Shown here: positions 1 to 9,093 of the stretch, in pieces
Layout of the letters: every line of letters starts with the position of its first letter
How positions within the stretch are numbered: the stretch's first letter is position 1
DNA from: an uncultured Verrucomicrobiales bacterium
GTDB lineage: Bacteria; Verrucomicrobiota; Verrucomicrobiia; Verrucomicrobiales; DEV007
Assembly (NCBI GenBank): GCA_937891465.1
Contig: CALAHF010000080.1
Span: 159,645 to 223,644 of the forward strand
Reading direction: 5' to 3'
Length of the DNA stretch: 64,000 bases
Made by a program: the position numbers and the translations under genes
Notes under the pieces: generated by a model
The model's database searches: none
Seen by the model: only the letters and a program-made list of their open reading frames with translations
What the model was told of the DNA's origin: nothing

Positions 1-1
1 C

Positions 2-790
2 GCGAATGAACAGCATGGACCTCGCTTGAAATATATTTCGCAGAACATGCTAAACATGGGTGAGTTGAACCTTTCCGCTGCTGAAGAAGCGGTTCGTCGA
101 CTCGCGGGGCATACCAAGGAAATGTTCGCCGGTTTTGCTTCCGTTTTTGGTTCGCCTGATGAGGATTTATCAAAGCAGGTGTCTCGATTGAAGGAGATGG
201 AGGATGAGGCGGACGTGTTGACTCAGGATATTACGGAATATTTGGTTCGCTGTTCTTCCGAAGAAATCGGAGTTCAAAATGCGGGTTCGGTGGCTTCGAT
301 GTTGCGAATCGTTTCGGAGTTGGAGGAGGTGTCGGATACAGTTTATCGCCTCATCATTTACACGCAGCGCAAATACCGGAAGAAGCGGGAATTTTCTGAA
401 GAGATGGTTGATGATATTCAGGAGTTGGCAGCCAAAGTTGGTGCGACGATCGATTTTTATCAGGATCATTTGTTCACCAAATTTACGGCGAGCCAGTTGG
501 CGCAAGCTGAGGCGGACGTTGATAAAATCAAATCGCTGAGCAAAAAGCTCAATAAAGCGGCGGTGCGGCGGATGAAAGCTGATGGAAATCAGGTGAAGAC
601 TGAGCTTCTCAATATCGAGATCAATAATTCGCTGGATAAGGTTGGAGATCACTCGATTAGCGTGATTCGCTCGACCTATTACATTGCGAACCCGGATGAT
701 ATTCCCGAGAAATACTGGCTGGATGATATTGTGATGAATGAAATCGGAGTAGACGATTCTGACTCAGATGAGGCTAAACCGGAGGCGTAA
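2..790 (+). CDS. Na/Pi cotransporter family protein, C-terminal PhoU-like part (5' end outside window)
   Basis: The reading frame is open to the left edge, so this is the 3' part of a larger gene; an internal TTG could start a shorter protein. The visible part is all helical and charged, with two PhoU-like helical repeats and no membrane segment. The segment around MLNMGELNLSAAEEAV resembles the linker after the transport domain of bacterial NptA-type sodium/phosphate symporters, whose cytoplasmic tail is PhoU-like. In that family the tail is thought to regulate phosphate uptake. A free-standing PhoU protein is the alternative; the upstream sequence would settle it. The C-terminus is strongly acidic. 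Confidence 0.65.
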   Translation, partial: ANEQHGPRLKYISQNMLNMGELNLSAAEEAVRRLAGHTKEMFAGFASVFGSPDEDLSKQVSRLKEMEDEADVLTQDITEYLVRCSSEEIGVQNAGSVASMLRIVSELEEVSDTVYRLIIYTQRKYRKKREFSEEMVDDIQELAAKVGATIDFYQDHLFTKFTASQLAQAEADVDKIKSLSKKLNKAAVRRMKADGNQVKTELLNIEINNSLDKVGDHSISVIRSTYYIANPDDIPEKYWLDDIVMNEIGVDDSDSDEAKPEA

Positions 791-861
791 TCTCTAAAGG
801 CTGGACGTGCTTTTCTCTGAAAAGCCGTTGAATCCGCGTGGTTCGACTCCACAATGCGTTC

Positions 862-1659
862 ATGATCCACGACGTTGGCAATCGCATCCTGAATCAGGCC
901 GAACAGAAATTCGGCAAACTGGCGATCAGTGGGGTAATCCGATGGATTGCGATTTTTCAGATCGCGGTTTGGGCCCTGTCTCTAATTTCCCCCGGATTGC
1001 TCAAGCAGCTTGATTTTTATCACGCGGAAATTTTTCAAGGACAGGTCTGGCGGATTTTCAGCTGGGTCTTCATGTCGTATCCCGGAAATCCGCTGTTCGC
1101 ATTATTTCGCCTGTTTATTCTCTGGTTCATTAGCGACGCCCTGGAAGGTTGCTGGGGAGTCTTTCGGACGAACGTTTACGTCGTTGCGATGATTGCAGGA
1201 ATTTCCGCGATTTGTCTTCTGCCGCAACTCAATGGGGCAGGGCTATACATGACCGAGTTCTTCTTTCTCGCTCTTTTCATGACCTTTGCGGCGGCGCTTC
1301 CCAATCAAATCATCAGTCTTTTTGGAGTGATTCCGATCAAGGCAAAATGGTTGGGAATAGCAGACGCAGCATTCATTATTTCGATGGTTATGAGGGAACC
1401 CGCCCTTCTTCCGATGGCGATCGTCGGATTGATTCCTTTCGTTCTGGTGTTTGCCCCGATTTTTTTCAGCGGCGCAAAAAACCGCGGAGAAACAGCTGTG
1501 CGCCGGGCAAAATTTCAGCAGAAAATGGCGCCGGGCGACTCGTTCCACTATTGCTATATTTGCGGAAAGACGGAAAACGAGGATCCGCATCTTGAATTTC
1601 GCGTCGCCGCCGACGGCGAAGAATACTGCGTCGATCACTTGCCGAAAAAAGCAGACTGA
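862..1659 (+). CDS. rhomboid-like polytopic membrane protein with C-terminal Cys/His zinc-binding tail
   Basis: About six hydrophobic segments span residues 20-210, followed by a basic cytoplasmic stretch and a tail with YCYICG and EYCVDHL, a CxxC...CxxH pattern likely to bind zinc. The GQVWRIFSW segment followed by a Leu/Glu-Gly turn resembles the rhomboid fold, but the catalytic GxSG serine is not seen, so it would be an inactive rhomboid-like protein of unknown role. A GTG eight codons upstream is also in frame; the ATG was preferred although no clear Shine-Dalgarno precedes either. It converges with the sulfatase gene, whose stop lies five bases beyond. Confidence 0.5.
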   Translation: MIHDVGNRILNQAEQKFGKLAISGVIRWIAIFQIAVWALSLISPGLLKQLDFYHAEIFQGQVWRIFSWVFMSYPGNPLFALFRLFILWFISDALEGCWGVFRTNVYVVAMIAGISAICLLPQLNGAGLYMTEFFFLALFMTFAAALPNQIISLFGVIPIKAKWLGIADAAFIISMVMREPALLPMAIVGLIPFVLVFAPIFFSGAKNRGETAVRRAKFQQKMAPGDSFHYCYICGKTENEDPHLEFRVAADGEEYCVDHLPKKAD

Positions 1660-1663
1660 ACGA

Positions 1664-3310
1664 TTACTTTTTGGCTTTTGCGTTGCCTTTAGGTTTCTTC
1701 TTTTTAGACGAGAGCAACGTGTAGGGCGGTTTTTCGAACGGAACATCGTTTGAGGTCACTCGCGGATCGTTTGCTGATTTCAGTTCAGTCATCAGCTGCG
1801 GATGAAGCTCATTCGCAATCAAGTCAGCGTATTGTGGGACTTCAGCCACATTAATCATTTGATCAGGATCGTTTGCAAGAATGTAAAGTTCACGCGCAGG
1901 ACGTTTTCCGAATCCCAATTCGTAGTGTTTTTTGAACTCCGGTTCGTTCCGATTCTCGATCATCCAGGCTTTTGTGGGGCTGGCATCGAGATCGCCAAAG
2001 CAGATCATGGTATTGTTGGTCAATGCATCCGTTGATGGGACTTCCCCTGTGGCCACCGGCCCGGGAATTCCCATCGGCCAGCGATCGGGCTTAAAATTTA
2101 CGATGTAGAGATATTCTTCTGTCCGCAGCGCTCGCTGAGGGTAGGGCAATGCACCTGTTCTTGCCGAGGCAACGTGACGTTCGCGCCCAGTGACTACCCA
2201 CTTTCGCGTTTGATCGACAAAACCTGACTGGTCAGATTTTAAGGTAGGCATGATACTGCGCCCGGTCATTACATCAGGGATTTCAAGCCCGCCCGCTTCG
2301 AGAAACGTTGGCGCGAGATCCATCAGATTCACGAAATCATCGACGACGCGGCCGGCGGGAATTTTATCTCCATTTTCGCCCCAACGGGCGATCAGCGGAA
2401 CAGCGGTTCCAAAGTCGTAAAGATTGCATTTTCCACGAGGAAACCCCGGTGCTCCATGATCTCCACTGATTACAACCAGGGTGTTTTCAAGTTGCCCTGT
2501 GGCTTCCAGTTTTTTCAGCAGGACTCCCAATGCAGCATCAAACGCCATAGCTTCGCCAAGATAATCCGCGAAATCTTCTCTCACGATTGGGACGTCTGGC
2601 AGAAAGGCGGGCATTTTTCCCTTCAATTCATCAGGGTTCAGTCCCCACAAGTCTTTGCCCGATCCCTTGATCCATTTCCGGTGGACATTGGTGGGGCCAA
2701 ACCAAAAGCAGAATGGCTCGTCTTTGGGCTGAGCTTTTAAGAATCCATCAAATTCGCGGCCCACTTTTGTTAAAAGTTCAGTTTTGGCTTCATCGGCGGA
2801 TTTCCCTTTTCCCATCATCCCGGATGCGGTTTGAGAAAACGCGTTAAAATTGGTTCCTCCGGGCAGCTCGAAAGCGTATTTTTGGTCGCCAAATGGAGCA
2901 TCTCGTGGCGTGCCCGGGCTCCACACTTTGTAGAGTTTTCCGATGTGATAGCCGGAATCTTTCAGCATTAACGGCCAGCTTGGGATTTTTGAATCCCAAA
3001 CGGCCCCTTGCAAAATCGCTCCCAATCCCGTGCGAAAGAAATACTGCCCGGACAGCAGTGAACTCCGGCAGGGCGTGCAGGACGGAGCGGTGACAAAGGC
3101 ATTATTGAACAGAACGCCTTCCTTGGCCATCCGATCGATGTTGGGTGTCTTGATCAGATCATTGACCGTGTCGGGACCATCAGTTTCTGCATAAACACTT
3201 GCATACCGTCCCCAATCGTCAGCGAATGCGAAGAGAATATTGGGACGGTCATCGTCAGCTGCAACTGCGACGGCAAAGAGACCTGCGAAAAGGGCAAGAA
3301 GGTGCTTCAT
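1664..3310 (-). CDS. secreted type I sulfatase
   Basis: The protein starts with a Sec signal peptide ([17 protein letters not shown]) followed by the sulfatase start [12 protein letters not shown], whose aspartates bind calcium. The formylglycine motif C-x-P-x-R is present as CTPCR in [13 protein letters not shown], so it should be activated by a formylglycine-generating enzyme. A GDHGAPGF segment supplies further active-site residues. Such enzymes remove sulfate esters from polysaccharides or other organosulfates in the periplasm or outside. The start was set at the ATG preceded by AAGGTGATTCT, a good ribosome-binding site, not at an ATG 16 codons upstream. The tail is Lys-rich. Substrate cannot be told from sequence alone. 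Confidence 0.9.
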   Translation of the reverse strand: MKHLLALFAGLFAVAVAADDDRPNILFAFADDWGRYASVYAETDGPDTVNDLIKTPNIDRMAKEGVLFNNAFVTAPSCTPCRSSLLSGQYFFRTGLGAILQGAVWDSKIPSWPLMLKDSGYHIGKLYKVWSPGTPRDAPFGDQKYAFELPGGTNFNAFSQTASGMMGKGKSADEAKTELLTKVGREFDGFLKAQPKDEPFCFWFGPTNVHRKWIKGSGKDLWGLNPDELKGKMPAFLPDVPIVREDFADYLGEAMAFDAALGVLLKKLEATGQLENTLVVISGDHGAPGFPRGKCNLYDFGTAVPLIARWGENGDKIPAGRVVDDFVNLMDLAPTFLEAGGLEIPDVMTGRSIMPTLKSDQSGFVDQTRKWVVTGRERHVASARTGALPYPQRALRTEEYLYIVNFKPDRWPMGIPGPVATGEVPSTDALTNNTMICFGDLDASPTKAWMIENRNEPEFKKHYELGFGKRPARELYILANDPDQMINVAEVPQYADLIANELHPQLMTELKSANDPRVTSNDVPFEKPPYTLLSSKKKKPKGNAKAKK

Positions 3311-3348
3311 AGAATCACCTTGGCTGGAATCCAGCTTCCAACAAGTCG

Positions 3349-3373
3349 CACGATCCAATAGGGTAGGATCGTG
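3349..3373. repeat. R2 palindrome, copy 1
   Basis: Perfect 8-bp arms CACGATCC/GGATCGTG enclose a loop containing AATAGGGT. It belongs to the short palindromic family seen again near 7.6, 11.6, 33.0, 38.1, 39.0, 40.7 and 50.3 kb. It lies between the sulfatase start and a terminator hairpin, in the upstream region of the sulfatase gene. Confidence 0.65.
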
Positions 3374-3381
3374 AGGGCACG

Positions 3382-3410
3382 AAAAAAGCCTTCGCGAACG
3401 AAGGCTTTTT
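3382..3410 (-). terminator. rho-independent terminator of the small exported protein gene
   Basis: A 12-bp stem, AAAAAGCCTTCG paired with CGAAGGCTTTTT around a CGAA loop, ends in a T run on both strands. It lies about 30 bases past the stop of the small gene on the minus strand and would keep its transcription out of the sulfatase gene. Confidence 0.85.
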
Positions 3411-3440
3411 GAAAATTAGAGTTGAAATAGATTTTGACAA

Positions 3441-3707
3441 TCAGTCGTCGTCATTGCTGTCGTCGAGCTGCTCCTTAATCACATATCCAGCGAGAACAGC
3501 GAGACCGAGACCAAGCAATCCATAGCCGTTCTGAAGACCCGCTTCGGTGTGCTTCACTTCTTCAAAATCCTGAGCCTGCTTTTTGTAAAGCTCGACAGCT
3601 TGCTCTATTTTAAGGGGCTGCTTCTTTACTTCACCAGCGTGGGTGTAAGGCGCAAAAGTAAGTGTCACCAGTGCGACAATCGCAAAAATTGAGAAAATCT
3701 GTTTCAT
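3441..3707 (-). CDS. small exported or membrane-anchored protein, function unknown
   Basis: An 88-residue protein with a signal peptide (MKQIFSIFAIVALVTLTFAPYTHA), a charged helical middle rich in Lys/Gln, a Gly/Leu-rich hydrophobic stretch (residues about 63-80) and an acidic end DDSNDDD. The layout suggests a periplasmic helix anchored by one C-terminal membrane segment. It has its own terminator downstream. I do not recognise the family. Confidence 0.65.
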   Translation of the reverse strand: MKQIFSIFAIVALVTLTFAPYTHAGEVKKQPLKIEQAVELYKKQAQDFEEVKHTEAGLQNGYGLLGLGLAVLAGYVIKEQLDDSNDDD

Positions 3708-3762
3708 GTAGAAGGGGATTATTGGTTTTTGACAGTGTTTGTCAAGTCGATCTCAATTTATT

Positions 3763-4425
3763 TCACCCGAGCGTCGAAACGATCAACGCGGCGTATTTTT
3801 CCTGTTTCCAAAAATGGAGGAACTGATCGCGGGGAAGGCGAACGATTCCGTATTGCGGATCCATCACCAAAATCTCGTTGTAGCTGTGTCCAATCACCAC
3901 CAGATAATGGCGTTTCCATTCTTTGTCAGATGCCCACATTGCCCGTCGATCAAGCGTTTCAATGAGCGGTAGGCTTTTCCCGAAATATTTCCCCCGGGGC
4001 AATTCGCAGGCGACAATCACAGGGCGTCCCGCGCTGACGTGCTCGGTGAGTTTTTTGAGCGGATCGTTTGACATCGTGACGGCGAAGGCCGCGAAACGTT
4101 GCTGCAAAGCGATTTCCCGAAGCTGGAGAAGCGGATAACCGTCGACTCCACGTGATCTGTGAGCGGCGATCAAATCTTTCTCTGTATAAAGGGGAGCTGA
4201 ATCTTCTTTCCAATAATTTAAGACGCTGGTGAGGGCCGCTGCGCCGCATGAAAGTTGGCGGGACTGCTTCACCGCGTCGATTTTGCAATACTCGAAGCCC
4301 TTGTATCGCTTGTCGAAGTTATCGTTCGAAGTCGACTTGGCTGTCGTAATGCAACTGGAGAGCAACAGTACGCTCAGCAATCCACTAATCGCCGGGATCA
4401 GCCATTTATAAGAGAAGTTTTTCAA
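3763..4425 (-). CDS. C39-like papain-fold cysteine peptidase, lipoprotein
   Basis: The N-terminus has a lipobox ending LLLSSC, so the mature protein should be lipid-anchored. The papain-like triad is visible: Cys in QLSCGAAALTSVLNYW, His in KRHYLVVIGHS, and Asp in VMDPQYG, the order of the C39 bacteriocin-processing and C70-like families. ABC-transporter domains are absent, so this is a stand-alone peptidase-like protein. The start is set at a TTG giving a short basic n-region before the lipobox; the next upstream ATG at 4560 would add 45 residues and run through a strong hairpin. It is divergent from the L,D-transpeptidase gene, hinting at a shared cell-envelope role. Confidence 0.65.
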   Translation of the reverse strand: MKNFSYKWLIPAISGLLSVLLLSSCITTAKSTSNDNFDKRYKGFEYCKIDAVKQSRQLSCGAAALTSVLNYWKEDSAPLYTEKDLIAAHRSRGVDGYPLLQLREIALQQRFAAFAVTMSNDPLKKLTEHVSAGRPVIVACELPRGKYFGKSLPLIETLDRRAMWASDKEWKRHYLVVIGHSYNEILVMDPQYGIVRLPRDQFLHFWKQEKYAALIVSTLG

Positions 4426-4477
4426 AAAAGTGTGTTTCGGAGGGAAATGTAACCGATTTTTAGAGAAAAGAGTACAA

Positions 4478-4511
4478 GAAATTGCCCGACTCCAAGGAGT
4501 CGGGCAATTTC
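4478..4511 (-). promoter_or_regulatory. perfect 16-bp hairpin in the leader of the C39-like gene
   Basis: GAAATTGCCCGACTCC is followed two bases later by its exact reverse complement. On the minus strand it lies about 50 bases upstream of the chosen start, between it and an AT-rich divergent promoter region near 4560-4620, and is followed by a T-rich stretch. It could be an attenuator or a terminator of a short leader RNA; no gene ends here on either strand. Confidence 0.55.
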
Positions 4512-4677
4512 GAAACACGAAACACAAACAGTCAGTTACCGAGAAAGTAACCGTGGCCACATATTAGTTGATATTTAAGTTTAGTCAATATTTAATTTAA
4601 GAGAAACTTCATTTTTTTCTCAAATTCGGGTTTGAGGCTGATTTCGAGGTGATTTCGTGGTAGTTGTCACCCGACTT

Positions 4678-5331
4678 ATGGGTCCATTCGGAAAGGTTTT
4701 GTACGGCGGCTGCGTGATTGCATTATTGGCATTCACTATGAGCGGCTGTGTTTCCACGAGGAAGAGAGATTCCGGACCCGATATTACCGCAACGGGGCAG
4801 AAGCAGGTTCGGGTGAGCCTGAGCAATCGCGCGGTTTACGTTTATGACGAATCAGGAAAATCCATTTTCGTTTCAGCCGTTGCGATTGGAACGCAACAGA
4901 ATCCCACACCGACAGGTGATTTTAAGGCGTTCAACAAAATTGCCCACAAACGAAGCGGTTCCTACGGCTTTCATGTGAATGGCAATTTGATTCGTCCGGG
5001 GAAACGATCAACGATGCCGTCGTATTGTCGTTATGTCGGTTACCCAATGCCATATTGGGTGGAATTTAAGTCGGGATATGGATTTCATGCCGGAGCCGTC
5101 TGGCCAAGTCCGCGATCTCACGGATGTTTGCGAATTCATAAAACGATTGCGAAAGAATTTTTTCAAATCGTCGACGAGAGTACGCCGATTCACATTGCCC
5201 AATCACTCCCAGAGGATAAATCCAAGCTAGGTAAAAAGATCTGGCGGCCTACCGATTACGCATTGCCGAATTCTCCGGGCCCTGTCCTCATTTCAAACGC
5301 TCCATTTTCCAATCACAATGTCATCTACTAG
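4678..5331 (+). CDS. L,D-transpeptidase (YkuD domain) lipoprotein
   Basis: A hydrophobic signal ending FTMSGC is a lipobox. The YkuD catalytic domain follows: VRVSLSNRAVYVYDESGK at the start and FHAGAVWPSPRSHGCLRIHK carrying the HxxG and S-H-G-C-[LV]-R motif with catalytic Cys. Such enzymes make 3-3 cross-links in peptidoglycan or attach proteins to it, in the periplasm. ATG 4678 was chosen over an in-frame GTG seven codons earlier because it leaves a normal n-region. The 3' end overlaps the start of ispH by 14 bases, so the two are probably translated from one transcript. Confidence 0.88.
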   Translation: MGPFGKVLYGGCVIALLAFTMSGCVSTRKRDSGPDITATGQKQVRVSLSNRAVYVYDESGKSIFVSAVAIGTQQNPTPTGDFKAFNKIAHKRSGSYGFHVNGNLIRPGKRSTMPSYCRYVGYPMPYWVEFKSGYGFHAGAVWPSPRSHGCLRIHKTIAKEFFQIVDESTPIHIAQSLPEDKSKLGKKIWRPTDYALPNSPGPVLISNAPFSNHNVIY

Positions 5332-6565
5332 TCCCGCCCCCGTCCCGCCGGAGAAGAAAAAAAAGAAAAAGCGCGTCAACGTCCGTACACCGGAAGTGAT
5401 GGAGCGCGTTCAAGCGGAAGTCGAGGATCATTATCGGAGCAGCATTGTTGAAAAATTGCGGGCCCGTGCGGGGTCTATCACGATTGGAAACACCACGCTT
5501 CGGCTCGCCAAACAATTCGGATTTTGCTACGGTGTCGAACGCGCGATTGATTTGGCGTATGCTTCGCGTCGCGTATTTCCAGAGAATCGAATATTTCTCA
5601 TTGGCGAAATCATTCATAATCAGGAGGTGAATCGCCAGCTGGAAGAAATGGGAATCGTCTCGCTTCCCTGGCAGGAGATTTCTGAGGAATACGACAATCT
5701 TGGCGAAGACGATGTCGTGATCGTGCCTGCATTTGGCGCGCCGATTGCTTTTCTCGATAAAATCGAAGCACAGGGATGCACGATGGTGGATACGACTTGT
5801 GGTGACGTCATGAAAGTGTGGCGTCGTGTGAAGACCTATTCCAAATCAGGGGTGACGTCGATCATTCACGGAAAAGCCGGTCATGAAGAAACTCGGGCAA
5901 CAGCTTCTCGAGCACTTGGCGATGATAAGAAAGGACACTATTTGGTGGTCCTTACGTTGGCAGATGCCGATTACGTCTGCGATTATATTCGTAAGGGTGG
6001 TGACCGAGATGAATTTCTGAAGCGGTTCGAAGGCGGGTATTCAGATGAATTTGATCCTGATCTTCACCTTGCGCAAATTGGGGTGGCAAACCAAACAACT
6101 ATGCTTAAATCCGAGACCGAAGAGATTCAAAAACGGATGTGTGATGCAGTGATTACCCGCGATGGAAATGACGAGGGGTATCAGATGTTCGACACCATTT
6201 GCGGCGCGACTCAGGAACGTCAGGATGCACTTTTCGAAATGCTGGAAAAGCCGATGGATATGCTTTTGGTCGTCGGCGGGTATAACAGTTCGAACACTGC
6301 TCACCTCGTTGAAATTGGCGAGAAAGAGCTTCCCACATTCTTCATTCGCAGTTCCGAATGCCTGAAATCACTCGAAGACATCGTTCATTTTGACCTTCAT
6401 AAAAAAGAAGAGATCTCAAGTTATTCTGAAATATTGAGCAGTGACAAACCCATCACAATCGGGGTCACCGCTGGTGCGTCCTGCCCGAATAATCTAATTG
6501 AAAATACGGTGCTGAAAGTTTTCGAATTCCGCGGGATTGATGCCGCCGTGGTGGAAAGTTCGTAA
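5318..6565 (+). CDS. ispH: 4-hydroxy-3-methylbut-2-enyl diphosphate reductase
   Basis: Last step of the MEP isoprenoid pathway, converting HMBPP to IPP and DMAPP with a [4Fe-4S] cluster. The three cluster cysteines appear in GFCYGVERA, DTTCGDVMKVW and DTICGATQERQ, and the GVTAGASCPNN segment near the C-terminus is also conserved. The protein is about 415 residues, longer than the common 310-residue form: a Lys-rich N-terminal extension and internal insertions match the long IspH type known from several bacterial phyla and plants. Overlap with the transpeptidase gene and a short gap to rlmH suggest an operon. Confidence 0.95.
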   Translation: MSSTSPAPVPPEKKKKKKRVNVRTPEVMERVQAEVEDHYRSSIVEKLRARAGSITIGNTTLRLAKQFGFCYGVERAIDLAYASRRVFPENRIFLIGEIIHNQEVNRQLEEMGIVSLPWQEISEEYDNLGEDDVVIVPAFGAPIAFLDKIEAQGCTMVDTTCGDVMKVWRRVKTYSKSGVTSIIHGKAGHEETRATASRALGDDKKGHYLVVLTLADADYVCDYIRKGGDRDEFLKRFEGGYSDEFDPDLHLAQIGVANQTTMLKSETEEIQKRMCDAVITRDGNDEGYQMFDTICGATQERQDALFEMLEKPMDMLLVVGGYNSSNTAHLVEIGEKELPTFFIRSSECLKSLEDIVHFDLHKKEEISSYSEILSSDKPITIGVTAGASCPNNLIENTVLKVFEFRGIDAAVVESS

Positions 6566-6590
6566 CCTGCCCGCTTGCTAAATTGGTAAC

Positions 6591-7028
6591 GTGAAATGGA
6601 AACTCATAGTGGTCGGGAAGCCGGCTCTTGCGTTCGCAAAATCAGGCGTGGAAGAATACATCAAACGACTGCGCCGATATGCTGCGGTTGAGGTCCAGCA
6701 ACTGCGTGAGAATGGCCCCGAAGAAAACGGAAAGCGGGCACTTGCTGCAAGTGAAGGCTGCATTCGGATTATACTCGATGAGCGTGGACGTGGGCTGACG
6801 ACTGCAACGTTTGTTGAGCAAGTGCAGACGTGGCAAATGAACGGAGTAAAACGCGCTGCACTCATCATTGGTGGCGCGGATGGTCATACTGACGAGACCA
6901 GAGCTGCAGCCGATGTCTTGTTGAAGTTAAGCGATTTCACCCTTCAACATGAGATGGCGCTCGTAATTCTATTGGAGCAGATTTATCGGATCCACACGAT
7001 TATCAAAGGAGAGCCTTACCACCGTTAA
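6591..7028 (+). CDS. rlmH: 23S rRNA (pseudouridine(1915)-N(3))-methyltransferase
   Basis: A 145-residue SPOUT-fold protein of the usual RlmH length, starting with GTG. Recognisable parts are the N-terminal KLIVVGKP strand, LDERG, IIGGADGH (the S-adenosylmethionine knot) and the C-terminal LLEQIYRIHTIIKGEPYHR, the family signature. It methylates pseudouridine 1915 in helix 69 of 23S rRNA on assembled ribosomes. It follows ispH after 25 bases. Confidence 0.95.
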   Translation: MKWKLIVVGKPALAFAKSGVEEYIKRLRRYAAVEVQQLRENGPEENGKRALAASEGCIRIILDERGRGLTTATFVEQVQTWQMNGVKRAALIIGGADGHTDETRAAADVLLKLSDFTLQHEMALVILLEQIYRIHTIIKGEPYHR

Positions 7029-7077
7029 AATTTCATGATTCAGCTTCTTGAATTACTCGCGATAACGTCAGCAGCAA

Positions 7078-7608
7078 ATGGATTTCATCGGCGTGTTTTC
7101 CATCGCGTTGATCGTCAGCTTCGGTGGTGGTACCTTGCGCGATTTGCTTTTGGATCGGCATCCGATTTTTTGGATCGGCCAGATGCATTATTCGGTCATT
7201 ATTTTCGTGCTCGCGATTGTCACTTCCTTGATCAAAAAAATTCCCCAACGGATCGAAAGATGGCTCCCGGTTCCCGACGCCTTGGGAATGGCATTTTATA
7301 GCATTCTCGGAACAGGATTTGCACTTGAAGCCGGAGTCCCCTGGTTCGTCGCGGTTCTACTCGGAGTAGTCACGGGAACTTTTGGAGGAGTGATCGGGGA
7401 TGTGGTTTGCAACCGAATCCCCAGTCTGTTTCGGCCTAATTCCCCACTCTATGCCTCGTGTTCGTTTTTCGGTAGCTGGGTTTTTGTTCTCCTAAAAAAC
7501 ATGACAACCGTTGGCGACACCGTGGCGACATGGACCGGAGTTTCAGTTGTCGTGCTGCTTCGGTTGCTTTCCCTCCGTTTGAATTGGCGACTGCCAAGCC
7601 ACGGGTGA
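7078..7608 (+). CDS. TRIC/UPF0126-family membrane protein with damaged 5' end
   Basis: From MDFIGVFSIALIVSFGGGTLRDLLL onward the protein matches the glycine-rich UPF0126 repeats of trimeric intracellular cation channels. The family normally has a first membrane helix before this point. The bases just upstream (from the ATG at 7035) encode MIQLLELLAITSAAN in another frame, which looks like the start of that missing helix. The gene therefore seems to have lost about 15-20 codons plus the frame near 7070. What remains could still be translated from 7078, but with only part of the first repeat; it may be a pseudogene. Confidence 0.7.
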   Translation: MDFIGVFSIALIVSFGGGTLRDLLLDRHPIFWIGQMHYSVIIFVLAIVTSLIKKIPQRIERWLPVPDALGMAFYSILGTGFALEAGVPWFVAVLLGVVTGTFGGVIGDVVCNRIPSLFRPNSPLYASCSFFGSWVFVLLKNMTTVGDTVATWTGVSVVVLLRLLSLRLNWRLPSHG

Positions 7609-7639
7609 AAAACTCTTTTCCACGATGCGATACTATCCG

Positions 7640-7678
7640 TTCGATGAAGTAACCCTGTAGGTTCGAAACGTTGGTTAC
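7640..7678. repeat. R2 palindrome, copy 2
   Basis: TTCGATGAAGTAACCCTGT with a nearby TAGGTTCGAA forms an imperfect palindrome, and GTAACC/GGTTAC pair around it. It sits between two converging genes, where a bidirectional terminator would be expected. Confidence 0.5.
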
Positions 7679-9093
7679 GCCAAAATATCGTGGATCACTT
7701 TTCCGTGAACGTCAGTAAGGCGGCGTTCGATGCCATTGTGATAAAAGGTGAGTTCTTCGTGATTCAATCCTAATAGATGCATGATCGTGGCATGGAAATC
7801 GTGAGGCGAAACGACATTTTCCTGCGCTTTGTAGCCGAACTCATCCGTTGCGCCGTAGCTCGTCCCGGGTCTCACGCCGGCTCCTGCCAGCCAGCAGGTA
7901 AAGCCATTCGGGTTGTGATCACGGCCAAAGGTGCCGGCCTGGAACATCGGCATCCGTCCGAATTCGGTAGCAAAAATCACCAACGTTTCTTGCAACATAC
8001 CGCGTTGTTTTAAATCTTTCAGCAAGCCGGCAACGGGCTGATCCAGAATTTCGCCGTGAACATCGTATTGTTCTTTTAACTTTGAATGCCCGTCCCAGTT
8101 GATTCGACCGCCCGAAGCGTAGGCCCCGTTAAAAAGCTGAACAAAACGAACGCCTCGCTCAATCAGACGGCGCGCCAGAATGCAATTTTCGGCAAACGCG
8201 GCTTTTGGTTTATTGGCGCTGTCCGCTCCGTAAAGTTTACGGATGTGATCCGGTTCAGATTTCAGGTCGGCGACTTCAGGAACGGTCAACTGCATTCGAG
8301 CTGCAAGTTGGTAGCTTGCGATCCGGGCGGACAGTTGCTCGTCTCCGGGAAAATTGGAATTCAGGTTTTGTTCATCGAGAAAGCGAACCGCGTTTTGAGT
8401 TGCCTTATCCGTTTGTGATGACAAATCAGCGGGGCGCTGCAAGTGTTTGATCGGCTTGGTGCTGCTGAAGGGAGTCCCTTGAAACGCCGCGGGAAGAAAT
8501 CCATTGGCCCAATTGTTCGGACCGGATTGAGGCATGCCGCGCGGATCTTCCAGCGCAACAAACGCCGGTAGATTTTGATTGGTGCTACCCAATGCAAAAT
8601 TCACCCAGGCTCCCATGCTGGGGAACCCATCGAACGCGAATCCCGTATTCATTACGTTTTCAGCCGGACCGTGAGTATTCGATTTGTTCGTGAGCGAATG
8701 CAGAAAACAAATGTCGTCCGCCATTTCACCAATATGCGGCAACAGATCGGACGTCATTTTTCCGGACTGCCCTCGAGGTTTGAAATCCCACAGCGGCTTC
8801 GTCAAATTTCCGTTGGGGCCTTGAAAGGAAACCAGCTTTTCGTTTCCGGGAAGGGGTTGGCCGTGACGGCGAATCAGTTCCGGTTTGTAATCGAACGTGT
8901 CGACGTGACTCAAGGCTCCGGAACAAAACACAACGATTACATTTTTAGCTTTGCCGGGAAAATGAGCGGCTCGGGGTGCGTTTGGGTTTTGAGCATTCTC
9001 CGCCTGCAGCATTGAAGCGAGCGCAATACTGGACATTCCCTGAGCGGTTCCAGCGAGAAAGCGGCGGCGGTCAAGAAGCGTTTCTGGATTCAT
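7675..9093 (-). CDS. DUF1501 family Tat-exported protein
   Basis: A twin-arginine start ([24 protein letters not shown]) precedes a DUF1501 domain, a member of the alkaline-phosphatase/sulfatase-fold group common in Planctomycetota and Verrucomicrobiota. Characteristic segments are [43 protein letters not shown] and [18 protein letters not shown]. Function is experimentally unclear. The gene overlaps the stop of the upstream DUF1549/DUF1553 gene by four bases, indicating coupled translation and a joint role of the two products outside the cytoplasmic membrane. Confidence 0.9.
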   Translation of the reverse strand: MNPETLLDRRRFLAGTAQGMSSIALASMLQAENAQNPNAPRAAHFPGKAKNVIVVFCSGALSHVDTFDYKPELIRRHGQPLPGNEKLVSFQGPNGNLTKPLWDFKPRGQSGKMTSDLLPHIGEMADDICFLHSLTNKSNTHGPAENVMNTGFAFDGFPSMGAWVNFALGSTNQNLPAFVALEDPRGMPQSGPNNWANGFLPAAFQGTPFSSTKPIKHLQRPADLSSQTDKATQNAVRFLDEQNLNSNFPGDEQLSARIASYQLAARMQLTVPEVADLKSEPDHIRKLYGADSANKPKAAFAENCILARRLIERGVRFVQLFNGAYASGGRINWDGHSKLKEQYDVHGEILDQPVAGLLKDLKQRGMLQETLVIFATEFGRMPMFQAGTFGRDHNPNGFTCWLAGAGVRPGTSYGATDEFGYKAQENVVSPHDFHATIMHLLGLNHEELTFYHNGIERRLTDVHGKVIHDILA

